A DNA stretch of 64,000 nucleotides from Ophioderma brevispina (GCA_023653785.1 JAMKCH010058492.1:37741-101740), one strand, 5' to 3'; shown: positions 1-13,004, counted from the stretch's first letter. Numbers and translations are program-made. Notes: generated by a model not told the origin, from the sequence alone.

Positions 1-74
1 TATAGAACCCCTTCGTTTTACGGAGATATTTGAGATTTAGTTCATTCGGATGCATTCGCTATGAAGGACTGATA

Positions 75-567
75 AGGGCCAAGGAAGTTGAATCTTAGCT
101 TTCCTGTTGGAGATTTTAAAAGGCGACGAGCGATTCATTATTATGATTACTGTCATTTCATTATTTACTCAATTTCATTATTACAGCTAAAGACATCGGA
201 ATTACACATACTAACCTTATATTGTTTATAAAACAAAGTTTACAAGTGCCCCGATATTAAAAACAGGGTTATTGAAGGTTTAGTTCGCAAACTTCAAAAA
301 TCAATTCAAAATTTTTGCAACAAGTACTTTCTAAAATTGGGACAAAATTCTGGGAAAAATTCATTATTAAATTACTTGCCACCCCTCCCAGAAAATGCTT
401 AAATGCAAGGAAAGGATGCTTGAATAAATTTGGGAAGCAACTGCAAATATGTTTTTATTAGCAAGTTTTCAAGAAAAAAACATTTTTCACAAAATAATGA
501 AATATTTGCACAGCAGCAAATCTGATGAGCGCTCCAACAGGAAACTAGAATCAAATTCCTTGGCCTA
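75..567. repeat. MITE-like inverted-repeat element, family 1
   Basis: The two ends are inverted copies of each other: the left end reads GGCCAAGGAAGTTGAATCTT and the right end, read on the minus strand, starts GGCCAAGGAATTTGATTCTA. Both continue into TTTCCTGTTGGAG. The interior is AT-rich and has no credible coding sequence. Related copies occur at 28911-29275 (opposite orientation, inside the RCBTB-like gene) and as an end fragment at 36365-36479. The length of about 490 bp and the inverted ends fit a non-autonomous DNA transposon; the superfamily is not clear. Confidence 0.75.
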
Positions 568-3220
568 ACGTTAATCTCTCGCACAGTCTAATTTAGATAA
601 ATTTTTGATGTCTGTGACACCGACTACACACTTTCGGACCGCCGTAGATTAACCTTTAAGTATAATATATGATCAATAATTCGGCATTCTCGTGTTTCAC
701 GACCTCTCCCTCCAATACATACAACGGAATAAAGGCCTATACTTTTGGTACGTGAATGTTTTGGCGGGAAAAAAGTGGGTCGCATACACGATATTGCAAG
801 AATTTACCAGTAATCAGGTGTGATCCTTTTGGTGAGTTAGCCTGCCTGTCTGCCTGTGGCTTTTGCCATGGTGATTAGCCTGCCTGTTATTTAAAGGTGC
901 ATTTCGTAATTCTTAACCCACCCTTCTGTTTTGTTCATGTTTAGCTAGATATCCTTGAATTGAGGAAAAGGAAAGCTTTTCCCAAAAAATTTCTGTTGAT
1001 TCTGATTTGCATTTGGAGTTAAGAGAAATGTTCGTAGATCACAATCTCTCATAGACCACTGTAGAGACAGGCACATCTGAGCAAGGGCGCTATAACTTTG
1101 ATTTGATAATTTGTCACTATGTAAAAATGGGCCATTTCACCTGTAAAAACTGTATTTTATACAGGTTTTCAGAAAATTTGTATAACAAAAATAACGCATA
1201 TTTTGTTTTGGTTGGTTTGACTTTACAGTTAAATGTCCATCCAGGGAATCAAAAGTATAATTTGTTTACTTTGGTATGATTTTTTAGTTAGTCTAATAAA
1301 AATGGATTTTTTTTGACCAAAATAAACACTCTAAAAAAGGCCATTTTGGAAAAAATGCAATTAAATTTTATAAAAAAATCTTTGGATGAAACGCTATGGA
1401 CTTGGGTTGACGAAAACTCAATTGCTTTGGCCATCAGAAAACAATTTTCGTTGAATCCAGGAGCGCTGCCATTTTAGGTTCAGTAAAAAACACACTGAAA
1501 AAAGAGGGTCGCATTATCTTAAAAAATGTACAATATTGAACGGCCTCTGGTTTCAGAACGGAGCCTTGCAGGGAGAATGAAACGAATAATAAAACCAGTA
1601 TTTCCATCCTCAATTTACAAACAACAAAGCAAGTTACCTGAAAATTTCTATGATACGAATAATCTCACATACCTTCTCTTACATATGCGCAGTTTCAGGC
1701 TGAAAAAAAGCAAAAAAAAACGATTTGGGACGTATATTTCGGGAACCAGGCAGAATCAATTTTTAGGTAAGTCCCACCGGATGAGCATACAGGTTTTAAA
1801 GGTCAACCCTGGTCATACCAGGGTCATACAAGTGACAAACTTACGAGTAGGTTGGGTATTGTGGAGTTGTTTGAACGGACTTCAAACGTTGTTCGCTGGT
1901 GTGTCGGGCCAGACTGGTGAACGCACGGTAGTATCACGGGGCCAGTAGTTTATATGAAAACAAATGCACGATTTTTTGGTGCTATTTTGAAGCAGAGAGT
2001 AGTAGTAAACATGATATCTTTCTAAATGGACGAAAGGAGGTAGAGTTTTTTTTAAACTAAGAAACTATGGGAGACTCACAATTTAAATAAATAGTTGTGT
2101 TGCATCATTCATATTCCATTGCAGGTTAGCTAGATCATCCCACGGGCCATTGATTTTGAAAAGGAAATCGAAATGTCACTGGAGATGAGATGAAATTAAC
2201 TGTATTCATCAAAAGCAATTTTTAACATGTTAGCGTTTACTGTTAGTTGAAGGTTTCCAAAAAAAATATTAAAAAAATCGATTCCATCAATTTCCAGCGA
2301 CTTTTTGCTTTTTTTTAAAAAAAAAAAAAAGTGGTCGCTTAGAATATGGGTTTGGACATTAAAAGTACATGTAGGAGTCTCTGACTGAAATGGTCCTAAA
2401 TGAGGCCTTAGAGGCGAAATACCCATTATTAATACCGATGTGGAACCCCCACCCCCCCGAGAATACCTAGTGTTAGGAGAGGATCCAAAGTTGTCCCCCT
2501 AAGAAAATTCTTTTGTTCCTTACCCCACCACCCCATTTGTTAAGGTCTGGTTAATGGTTATGCCATTGTGGTTTATACTATCCGATCAGGCACTGTAATT
2601 TGGAAGTATTTTTAGGAAAAATTTGTGCGAAAATAACAAATACTCGCACGTATGAAGATAGCCCATTTAGTTTCGTAAAGGCTGGTTTAAAGATAACGTT
2701 CAATAATAAGCGAGCGCGAAGCGAAAGCTCTTTAGACAAACGCGTATGTGTACATATTGACCGCTATGAAAATCTATAGTCTGACAGGTTTTAAAAAATA
2801 CCGGACCCTACATTTGATCCCCCGTTAGTTTTTACCATTAACTCCTACGGAGTTCTGAATCAACGGTACCGAACAGGGGCGCGCCATCCTTAAAATTGTT
2901 TTATATGAAGGTTAGTTTCTTTATAGTCCCGAATTCAACAAGAATTATTTTAATTCTCCATTCTGTTGTATAAAATTTTGTTTTCTCGCAAATCATTTTT
3001 TATGGACGCGTTTTCTAACATGAAACCTAGGATACTGGGGTGATGCTGCATTGTTAAAAATCATGCTTGGAATAATTTAATACGATAAATAAATATTTTA
3101 AAATAAAAAAAAAAAAATAAATGAAAAAATAAAATTCAATAATAGATGTAAGTTATTCAGGGAGGGCGGCCCAAGAATCCTAATTTAGATGTCATTGAGC
3201 AGGGATTTACGGCAAACAAA
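568..3220. other. Intergenic, no gene recognised
   Basis: AT-rich sequence with homopolymer runs, including A-rich stretches near 2310-2330 and 3100-3140. A 140-codon open frame at 1526-1948 on the + strand resembles nothing I recognise and has the basic, lysine-rich look of chance translation. No repeat boundaries are clear here. Confidence 0.5.
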
Positions 3221-3227
3221 CATTTTT

Positions 3228-3249
3228 TTTGATGACAGCTGTCATCAAA
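3228..3249. repeat. Perfect 22-bp palindrome
   Basis: TTTGATGACAG is followed directly by its reverse complement CTGTCATCAAA, with no spacer. It lies about 280 bp before the minisatellite, at the left end of a segment (3240-3320) that recurs as a diverged direct copy after the minisatellite (6190-6290). In the second copy the palindrome is broken. Confidence 0.85.
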
Positions 3250-3525
3250 GTAGAAAGAATAAATACCACGACTTAACCAGGGGGGCCGGATGGATACGAT
3301 ATGATGATTTGGGGGCATTCTCAAACTGATACACGATTTACAAACTATATAGCCATGCTAAGTACCTAATTTGCCCAAAATTAATTAGAATATTTGACCT
3401 ATTTCTTGATTTTCATTGACACTTTTGTGAACCACAAATCTGGAGATCTGTAAGTCACACAGGGTCTGAAATTGGAGGGATGCGAGGTTACAGAGTTCTC
3501 GAAACTGATTAGATATACACAGTCA

Positions 3526-6018
3526 CGTTGTCCTGGGTTATGGGTCATTGGTCCTGGGGAACAAGACATTGTCCTGGGGTATGGGGACATTGTCCTGGGG
3601 ATATGGGACATTGTCCTGGAGTTGGGGACATTGTCCCGGGTTATGACATTGTCCCCTGGGGTAGGGACATTGTCATGGGTATAGGACATTGTCATGGGTA
3701 TAGGACATTGTCTGGGGTATGGAACATTGTACTGGGGTATGGGACATTGTTCTGGGGGTATGGACATTGTTCTGGAGGTTATTATGGGACAGTGTTCGGG
3801 GGGTATGGGACATGTTCCTGGAGGTATGGGACGTTGTCTGGAGGTATAGAAATTGGTCCTGGGGTATTGGACCTTGCCGGGGTTATGGGAACTTGTTTGG
3901 GGTATGGGTTTTGTTCTGGGGATATGGTTGTCCTGGAGTATGGGACATTGTCTCGGGTTGGGACATTGTCCTGGGGTATGGGACACTGTCTGGGGGTATT
4001 ATAGGGATATAGTCCTGGAGCATGGGACATCGTCCTGGAGGTATGGGATATTGTAGGATAGGTATGGGACATTGTCTGGGCTGTATGGAACATGTTCTGG
4101 GGGTATGGACTTGTCATGGGGTATGGGATATTCTCTCCTGCGGTTTGGGACATTGTCCTGGGGTATGGGACATTGTTCTGGGGTATGGGACCATTGTTCT
4201 GGAGGTATGGGACATTGGACCTGAGGTATAGAAAATTGTCCTGGGGTTATGGGACCTTGTCCTGGCCCTAACCCTTCCTCCCCTTCCGCTGGTACGGGAC
4301 ATTGTTCTGGGGATATGGGTTTCTGGGGCTTATGGTTGTCCTGAGGTATGGGACATTGTCCATAGAGAGGTATGGGACTTGTCCTGGGGTATGGGACACT
4401 GTATGGGGGTATGGGATATCGTCTTGGAGGTATGGGGGCATCGTCATGGAGGTATGGGATATGTCCGGGAGGTATGGGACATTGTCCTGGAGGATGGAAC
4501 ATTGTTCTGGGGTATGGGACATTGTCCTGGGTAGGGGATATTTCCTGGAGTATGGGGCAGTGTCTGGGGTATGGGACATTGTTCTGGGGTATGGGACATT
4601 GTCCTGGAGTATGGACATTGTCCTGGGGTGGTACTGGGACATTGTCCTGGGGTTAGGGGATGGGACCATGTCTGGGGGATGGGACATGTGTCTGGGGTAT
4701 GGGACATTGTTCCTGGGATATGAGAACATGTCTGGAGGTATGGGACATTGTCTCGGGTTGGGACATTGTCCTGGGGATATGGGACATTGCCTGGGGGTAT
4801 GGGACAGTCCTGGAGGTTGGGCATCGTCCTGGGGTCTGGGGACATGGCCTGGCGGTTATGGGACATTGTCCTGGAGGTAGGGACATTGTCCTGGAGTATG
4901 GAACATTGTTCTGGGGTTATAAACATTGTCCTGGGGTATGGACATTGTCCTGGGGTATGGGACATTGTCATGGGAATGGGTCATGGTCCGGGTTTGGAAT
5001 TGTGTGGGGATATGGGACATTGCTTGAGGATATGAAACATTGTCTAGGGGATATGGGACATTGTCCCGGAGGTATGGGACAGTGTCTTTGGAGGTATAGG
5101 ACATTGTCTGGGGTATGGGACATTGTCCTGTGAAGTAGGGACCATTGTCCTGGGAATATGGGACATTGTCCTGGACGGTATGGACATTGTCCCGGGATAT
5201 GGGGATTGTCTGGAGGTATGGGACATTGTCCTGGAGGTTAGGGACATTGTCCTGGGGTATGGGAAATTGTCCTGGAGTATGGAAAATTGTCCTGTGGTAT
5301 GGGACAGTGTCCCGGGATATGGGACAGTGTACTGGAGGTATGGGACAGTGTCGGGAGGTATGGGACATTGTCTGGGGATATGGGACATTGTCCTGGAGGT
5401 ATGGGACGTCGTCCTGGAGGTATGGGACGTCGTCCTGGAGGCTGGACTGGTCTGGAGGTATGGGACGTTTCCGAGGTATGGGACTTGTCCTGGAGGTATG
5501 GAACATTGTTCTGGGTTATAAGACATTGTCGGGTATGGGACATTGTCCTGGGGTATGGGACATTGTCCTGGGGAGGGAGTCATTGTCCTGGGGTATTGGA
5601 CATCGTCCTGGGGTAAGGGACATTGTTCTTGAGGAATGAACATTGTCCGGGGGATATGGGACCAGTTCCGGAGGTAGGACATTCTCTCTGGAGGTTATGG
5701 GGTGGGAGACCTTGTCCTGGGGTATGGGACATTGTACTGAAGTATGGGACATTGTCTGAATATGGGAAATTGTCATGGAGGTATGGGACCATTGTCCGGG
5801 ATATGGGGCAGTGTCCTTGGAGGTATAGGACATTGTCCGGAGGGATGGGACATTGTCTGGGGGATGGGACAATTTCCTGTTGTTGAGTATGGACATTGTC
5901 TGGGGATTGTGACATTGTCCTGGGGAATGTGACATTGTCCTGGAGGTATGGGACAGGGTCTGGAGGTATTGGGACATTGTCCTGGAGGTATTGGAAGTGT
6001 CATGGGGGTTATGAGACA
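3526..6018 (+). repeat. 20-bp unit minisatellite, about 2.5 kb
   Basis: The stretch is a tandem array of roughly 120 units with consensus GGTATGGGACATTGTCCTGG, with frequent substitutions and one-base length changes. Each unit contains GGACA-T-TGTCC, a short inverted repeat, so single strands could form many small hairpins. The consensus has no stop codon in most frames on either strand, so many open frames appear on both strands. With a 20-bp unit, the frame cycles every 60 bp and gives 20-residue peptide repeats such as MGHCPGVWDIVLGYGTLSWG. Open frames on both strands at once, without splice or start context, argue against coding. Confidence 0.95.
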
Positions 6019-6189
6019 AGGAACATGTGAACATGCATTATTTTTGACATTGTTTTCTCTTGTTATTGCTGACTCAGAATACATTTCAGGTGAGCATGTA
6101 AACCGAAACTGACATTGTTGCATTTCAAAATGATTCGAGAACCATCAAATACAGCAGACAACCCTTTGGGACGGCGCCCTCTTCTTTTA

Positions 6190-6290
6190 CCAAAGCTGTC
6201 ATAATATTCGGCTAAGAAGTCGAAAGAATACGGACTCTTAAACTAGGGGGCCGGACCACGATATGAGGATTTGGGAATGTGGGATTTTTT
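6190..6290 (+). repeat. Diverged direct copy of the segment before the minisatellite
   Basis: The order of words AGCTGTCAT, GAAAGAATA, ACT(T)AA, GGGGGCCGGA, GATATGA(T/G)GATTTGGG matches 3236-3320. The minisatellite therefore lies between two related direct repeats about 2.95 kb apart. Whether these are ends of one element or two insertions of the same family is not decided. Confidence 0.55.
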
Positions 6291-7986
6291 AAACGGTAAT
6301 TTAGGGATTTCTTGCGATGCTGTTCTATGGCCAAAATATGACAGAATAAAGTGCGAATCTGAGCGCTCGCTTCTAAGGTTCTACCGGCATCCATTAATAC
6401 GAACGCCAAACACGTTCAATCACTCCAAACAAGACCAATGAGAGCGTTCCTTTTTTGAGTTCAATAGGCCCGTGGGATAGCGCTAGCGACCTGACAAGTC
6501 AAAGGTCTCAAAATTGGATGTCAACATCTGAGTGAAACTTCTCTCGAGTAATCGGAAGGCCCTTATTTTTACATAAATTTTATAAATTAAAAAAAAAAAA
6601 AAAAAAAATGGAATGGTTACAGGTTGATGGCGAGTATCTAGAAGCACAAAGTGGAGTGTATTTGGAAAAATATAGTTTTTAGGTAAGTGTATGTACAGCA
6701 GCAGTATAAAAGGCGTGTACTTCGCAAATTTCGACTGTTCTGGTTATATGCACATTTCCAGTTTTTACCAGCGGTACCAAACCAGAGGTCAGTAGGAATA
6801 GATGATAACGAGTAGTGTTAAAAGATATGTGACCTCTGGTTTGGTACCAGAACTCGATGCCATTTTGCTACCGGTTGGGCAAAAATGCCTTTTTCGCTCA
6901 AAATTGGCCAAAATGGCCCCAAAATGTTGGCAAATTAACCAAATTTTTCATAATTTAATTTCATTTTTTTACCCCTTAATGGTGGAAATTTCACTTCAAA
7001 TTTACAGGAAGCAGGTAATGATTTTGCATGGATAAAATGACCAAATATGGGCACCAAAAGATCAATTTTACATGTTTTGGGTGGTGGCACAGTGATTTAA
7101 TTAAGTTTACACAGTATTCTATGGGGGACACTCATTCCAGAGATACTGCAAACCCTAGCAGGTCTTTATTTTGACTTCACTTCACTTAGAAATATCGTAC
7201 AATCACAATTTTGGTGTCAAATTATTCTAAAATTGTAATCTTTCCAATCAATCAGCAATATCCTTAACAAATTTTATCATTTTAAAATTCCATTCCTGTC
7301 CCTACCCACTGTACGGTAATTTCTGTCCGTTTCGGACGTAAAATACAAATTGCGAATATTTCTTGCGAGACGATCAAATTTGCACGTAGATTTTGGCACC
7401 ACATCACAAAAAACCACCTTACTTAGCCCACGTTCTATCTGTATAAAAATCTCAACTTTTTTGAGGTAAGTCGGGGGTACTACTGTGGCTGTGCCTGTGC
7501 GTGTGAGTGTGACTGTAATAATCGCGGTCGCGCGAAAAATACACATCCGAGCAGTATAACACTAAAATTTCAACACAAACAAATAGCAACATTCTAGGAT
7601 TGTCTTGTTAGGCCACCCGTGAACTTATTGACCCCCTAACGCACTGAAAAAGAAAGTTTTTTTTACTGCTATGCGTATACGTATGAATGTCGGCAGGCCG
7701 GTTCAGGTATTGTCCTCTTATGATGGCGCACTACTGCACTAACCCTGCTTAGCCAGGTGGTGCAGGAAGCCCCATTTCCCGGGCCATTTCCGGCAAATTT
7801 TTGACGAACAAGTCCATGCACATTACTCTACAAATTACGGAATAACCGATCATAGTAGTAATTGGGCTTATTCGTAATAAATGACGGGTGTTAAAGTTAA
7901 TGGCTAAATTGGTTTATACCATATTCATCTTTTCTTATTGATTTGTTTTGTCAATTTCCTATTAGGGTCATTTTTAATAGCGAGTG
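6291..7986. other. Intergenic, with a 19-bp-arm hairpin
   Basis: No gene recognised. An A-run lies at about 6588-6608. At 6773-6848 the arms GGTACCAAACCAGAGGTCA and its exact reverse complement flank a spacer of about 38 bp. The rest is unremarkable AT-rich sequence. Confidence 0.6.
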
Positions 7987-9775
7987 CTACGGAATAAAGC
8001 GCACGTTCCACTAATTTGGCCCTTTATTCCGTCAAATACTAAAACTAGTTTCCCTAAATTAAAATTGCCACTCCCGATCTCCAACCCACCCGTTCCCGAC
8101 TTATTTATTTTCTCACAAACGGCCTGTGGATGGTGGTATGAATAATTTTTATGTCTAGATTTTATCCACCCTCTCACTCCTTCCTTCTTCTAACCTTCTA
8201 CCCCCCAAAACTGACTAAATAACCCCTCTTTTGCTGAGTATAATTACCCCCAAAAGACATCCCCTTTTCTCGTACCTCCCGACGGGTGTTAATTATTAAA
8301 TTTTCCCCTATTTAAGCATTATATAATACTCCTGTTATACCCCCCGTTTCTATACAATCACTGTTCTAAAGTATAGCAACGGGGGGTATACAGGAGTATA
8401 TATTAGGGCCGCTTAGCATCAAGCCTTATATTAACATAACAACATCATAACCATTAGCCATTTGTTGGCCGCTATTCCATCTAGAATCATAGCGCAAGTG
8501 ATACAGCCCCATCTAGCATGGAAAAAGTGAGTCTTAAGATTACAATGAAATTGAGAGATATTGCCGTTTTCTCTATAGTACGAGGGATATATTGTTCCCA
8601 GACTGTGACCATCGACGCTGTAAGACTTTGCCCTACGACTGTTTTTTTTCTTGTACATTAAGGCGGGTAATTCCTTTGGCAGAACGCCGAGTCTTTGAGG
8701 AGCATATGGCGACAGCATATTAGATAAATAAGCAACATTATTGTTCCATTGCCCTTAAAGACAAAAAGACAGTTTAAATGTGAATACTTTCCCTTATGGG
8801 CAGCCAGTGAAGTTCTTTAAGTCCGGGGTTATATGGTCCCCTTGGATATGAGCATACCATCCGTGCAGCATGTTTTCTGCATCTTTGACCCCTGTTCAAT
8901 TCATATTCTGTAGCACAGGAAAGAAGAAGATTACCGTAGTCCAGACTAGAGAATGACTAAAGCCCTGACCACACTATGAAGAGTTTTCTTGGTGTCCAAT
9001 TATTTCTTTATTCTACGATGTTTTCGTACGGAAGTTAGTCGCTTGACAGAGACTGGATACCTGTTAGTCATAGTCATACATTTGCATCAAAAATGACCCA
9101 GTACGAACAGACTGGCCGTTTGGTTCAATACGCGCTCAGCGATTATCAGTGACACAGGTGGCAGATTTCTGAGAAATATGGTTGATCCAAGTGTAATGAC
9201 TCTGTTTTGCTCCGTTTAAATTTAAGCTTGTTACGAGTCATCCCGTTTTGAAATTTCAGAAATACAAACTTGAAGCTTCGTCAATAGCTGTTGCCATTGC
9301 ACCATTGGGGTATACGCCTGTTATACCCCCCGTTCCATAGACAATCGCTGTACTAAAGTATGCACGGGGGTTATAAACAGGAGTATTAATATAGCCATCG
9401 ACAATAAGAAGTTAATTAATACCCGTCCGTAGGACGAGAAAAGGGGATTTCTTTTGTGGGGTATTTTATAAAAGCAAAAGAGTGGTTTAGTAGTTGTTGG
9501 GGGTAAGAAAGAAGGTTAAAGAATGTAAGGAAAGGAGTGAGCGGGGGTATAAAATCGATACTAACATGTACAACCACCCGGGGTCCCTTTCATGGACCAT
9601 TGCAAATGAAGTGAAGCGGTTGGGGTAAGGACAGGAGTGGAAGTAATAGGCCCTAAATCTACTAAGGTACTAGACTCAGTAAGAAAAAATGCACTTTCTA
9701 ATTAAAATTAAGGGGGTTTATTATTCGTGACGGAATAAAAAGCGCATACTCCATTAACCCGCTTTATTTCCGTCC
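7987..9775. mobile_element. Foldback-type element with inverted arms of about 420-470 bp
   Basis: The left arm (7987-8412) and right arm (9305-9775) are inverted copies. Landmarks present in both in reverse order are ACGGAATAAAG, the stretch around CATCCCCTTTTCTCGT followed by GACGGGTGTTAATTA, and the inner ATACTCCTGTTATACCCCCC. Each arm is itself compound. Its outer end holds the hairpin ACGGAATAAAG/CTTTATTCCGT, and its inner end holds a second hairpin built on ACTCCTGTTATACCCCCCGT. The right arm is longer by an insert near 9555-9620. The interior of about 890 bp carries a decayed LINE fragment. I see no transposase, so the element would be non-autonomous. Confidence 0.8.
8431..8970 (-). pseudogene. 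Non-LTR retrotransposon C-terminal remnant
   Basis: Read on the minus strand, 8823-8793 gives LKELHWLPIR, a motif typical of the region after the reverse transcriptase domain in CR1/L2/jockey-like LINE ORF2 proteins. Further along on the same strand, 8718-8431 reads YAPQRLGVLP, then AKSYSV and SQFHCNLKTHFF. This matches the usual final pattern of such ORFs (a Y.P.R.L segment, then a fragment like RSFSVAAP, then FK..LKTHLF). The frame is broken between the two parts, and no catalytic residues are retained. It sits wholly inside the foldback element, so it was either captured by it or inserted into it. Confidence 0.65.
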
Positions 9776-10168
9776 AAATACGCCTCCAATTAAATAAGGG
9801 TATATCCTAGACATTCGTACTTTAACTTTTAGCACGCGTCTTTATTCCGTGTTTAACCAGCTTTTAAAAAAACGCGAAAGGATTGGTCTATCTATTTTTC
9901 AGTAAGCTAGGGGGTCCTAAATTGTGACATCCATTTATACGACGGGGCTTCAAACAGATATTGCCACATTCTATTAAAGATGATTGATTATATAATTAGT
10001 ACATGCAAAAGATCTTGAATAATCCACTTTTCACTTTAAAACATGAGTTAATAACCTCCTCCGATTGAAGCCATTTTTCGCGTAGTTTTCCAAAACAGGT
10101 CAATCATTAAGTTAACCTCTATCTGAGCCTTGCTTGTGGGTCACAGCACCTATTTGCACAGGTCACAG
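9776..10168. other. Intergenic, nothing recognised
   Basis: AT-rich sequence without recognisable exons. A further copy of the word CTTTATTCCGTG at 9840-9853 may be a leftover of the neighbouring foldback family. Confidence 0.4.
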
Positions 10169-11044
10169 CACTTCGACGGTTGCAAACTCGAAACCGATAA
10201 CCACTCGACCGGTCATCCCAACTCGCCAACAATCCGTCGACCGTCGTAACCACCGAACCGATAACCAACTCGAACGTCTAATGCCACTCGACCTGTCCGT
10301 GAATACCCACTCGACCGATCGCGTTGCCAACTCACCGCGCCGTCGGTCCATTTTCCTTATTCTATTGTATGTTTTTATGTTTTAGATTTGGGTCCTGGGT
10401 GAATTTCTGATCAATACTAATTAGTTCAGCTATAGCGCTAGTAAATAATTTCTGTAATAAAACTGTGGATCTATTAGCCTGTCATACAATAAACCTTAGT
10501 ATTGGTAGTAGTTTCTCATCAGCTTTATTTTCTAACCTTCGCTCGCTAAAATCGTGGAGTTTTTTTTCCCCGCATTTTCTTCATTAGAAATTTCACACTG
10601 CAGTGTCTGAAAGCTACTAAGCTTCTGTGTTGATATGGCATCACCGTCCTAATTAGTTGCCGGCAAACACCATAACGCGCCAACACAGCAATACCACGTT
10701 TAATATCTTTTAACTTACTTTTAATCATGAATCGAGAATCATATCAGACTCGAGCTCGGTCTCTGCTTCATTAGCGCATAAAAAAAAAGGCTGTTGGATT
10801 TTACGCGCCGGGATTGTTCATCGATTGAGTTTATCCACATCGTGTTTTTGCCGTCGTGTTTTAAAATACAATGCTAACTACTTATTATTGTCTCAAGTCT
10901 TGTCGATACTAATCATCATCGTGTTTGCATTAGAGCTCGTTGAATCCCTGGTCTTTTTCACATATAAGACATACTGTGGTAACTATAAGCAACCGTCAAA
11001 CTCACGATACTAATGGTGCTCGATTACAAGTAGTACATAGACAA

Positions 11045-11240
11045 GTTAACCGCAGTGTTTGTAAACATGTAGGGCCTGGTATGGTATCTTAAAAAAGGTC
11101 GGCCTGACTGTTCACACTGGGCAATTTGTCATCTGTTAGAGTTTTTAATCCTATGGGCCATGAAACGATTACGGAGAATGTATTCCAGGCAACCAAAGAA
11201 GTGACTAGGATGTTAACTGGTCTATACATCATTTAGTATT
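11045..11240 (+). repeat. Direct repeat copy 1 inside the 5.2-kb element
   Basis: Shares TTTGTAAACATGT, AGGGCCTGGTAT, GGTCGGCCTGACT, CACTGGGCAA, ATCTGTTAGAGTTTT and GGATGTTAACTGGTCTAT, in this order, with 13005-13175. Differences are substitutions and short indels. Confidence 0.85.
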
Positions 11241-13004
11241 ATTTATAGTACACAATTAATACGTACCCCAGTTACCAATACGGAGAAGTTACCCGTTTTT
11301 TGTTTTTATGCTATTTTTAATTAATTTTCTTGTCAGATTTTTGGGTCCTTGTTTTCTACCTATTGTTGGGTGCATTGCTTTCGCGTGTGCCAATGGCGTT
11401 AGTTAAACCACGCCAATAAATATACTACTATTCTAAAATGTTGTTTCACCGCATTTACAGTGTTCACCCAAATTTTTTTGGGGGAATAAATTTTTTTTTC
11501 TTCTTTCTCGTTCGTTACCCAAAATGTAAGATGAATCTTAATTGATTATCGAAATGATATAATTGTTTTTCTTATGTAGATTTCTCGTGCTTAAGCATTT
11601 TAGCTTAAATTTTTTATCATAATATTGCAAATCGACTGGTAAATAGACTAAATCAAATTCCCTCACGAAAAATGTACATAACACGCCTAAAATTTGTCCA
11701 AATTGACGGAGCTAAGTGTTTTCCATGAATAGGGTCCACTATATTTATAAATCCATGTTTTTCTTTCACATTATACCACAATTAACTTTCTTAATAAGTA
11801 TGGTCATGATTCGTGATCAATGTTAGGCCCCCCGGGGTTAGGCCAAGGTTAATTAGGCCACAAGAGATTTCATAATACGTATACCGGGTGTTGCTTTGAT
11901 TTTGCACTGATGTAACATTTAACCTTTCCATACAAATATTCCCATCCTAAAGGAATTAAACGAATGTATTGTTTTTTTAATTTCCTATGCCAGCAAAGTA
12001 GTGTATATTCCAGTCAAGTTTTATATATCGAATTTAAGCAATTCAAAATCAACCTTTTTTCACTTTAAGATACAATTTTTTCCCTGTAGCCAAATCAATT
12101 ACGTGTCTAGTCTATCTAATGAAACACTACAGAAATATGGATGCTTGAAAGAAATCTCGTTATCTTTGCCCGCTTGTCATGTCACGGTCCCCTGAAGGTA
12201 TTGGTTTACGGCAATCATTATCCATTTTAACAATTACCTAATTCCACGTATGGGAGACTCTTCAAATAGTAAAATAAATTTAAAAGCATATTGTTGAATA
12301 ATCCAACATTAAAGATTTCATTGGAAACCTTTCTTTCAATCAGAAAAAAGGTTAAAACTGACAACCTGACAGTTATAGGTTTTCAGTCGATCAATGTCGC
12401 ATGAAAATGTAAATTTACTCTTTCCATGTAAAAGGCGTATAAAGCATCTATAAGTATAATGGCTGATTACCAATTTGTTAATCAGCATTATACTTTATAT
12501 TGCTTATTACTGACATTTACGATTCTACAATTTATTTCAGCAAAAAGCATACTGAAACGAATAATGCAGAAAATATTGGACAATGCTAGGAATTACAGAA
12601 AAGAGTCACTGCCACTGTACTGGGCATTAACATATCTACATATTAACAAAATTGGAGCCCTGAAGTTGGAGTCTTGTTCGTGAAAGTGAAGAAATAATTC
12701 ATTGGGTCTTTATTATAACTCACCTGTGGGGTTCAGTGGCACCGACCGGGGAGTCGAGTTGCCCCCTCTGGATAAAAGCGGGGCGATATGGATCAAAATG
12801 CGTTTTCATCCCTCTTAAGAATATTTCGACCAGTTTCATCAGTTAAATATGGCCAAATTATATGGATCGACTGTGCTTGGACTGGGGTCTGAAACTTCTT
12901 CTTCTTCCCATTCAAATAAAAATCTAAATTCGCTTTTGGTATGGTCTTAGTGTAAATATAGTGTTAATCACGTGGCATATGTCAAAAATCTTGATAGCGC
13001 ATTT

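Noticed and set aside
1526..1948. 140-codon + strand open frame
   Set aside because: Longest non-repeat frame outside the gene, but lysine/arginine-rich, with no recognisable motif, partner exon or promoter; likely chance.
3526..6018. Possible CRISPR array
   Set aside because: Units are directly adjacent with no unique spacers, and the genome is eukaryotic.
3399..6123. More than twenty overlapping open frames on both strands with repetitive GHCPGVWDIVLGYG- or HTPGQCPIPQDNVP-type peptides
   Set aside because: They all arise from the stop-poor 20-bp minisatellite; both strands and several frames are open at once and no start or splice context supports translation.
10134..10385. Open frames on both strands
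   Set aside because: They lie in the CAACTCGACCG motif array at the end of the 5.2-kb element; the same applies to frames at 15019-15385.
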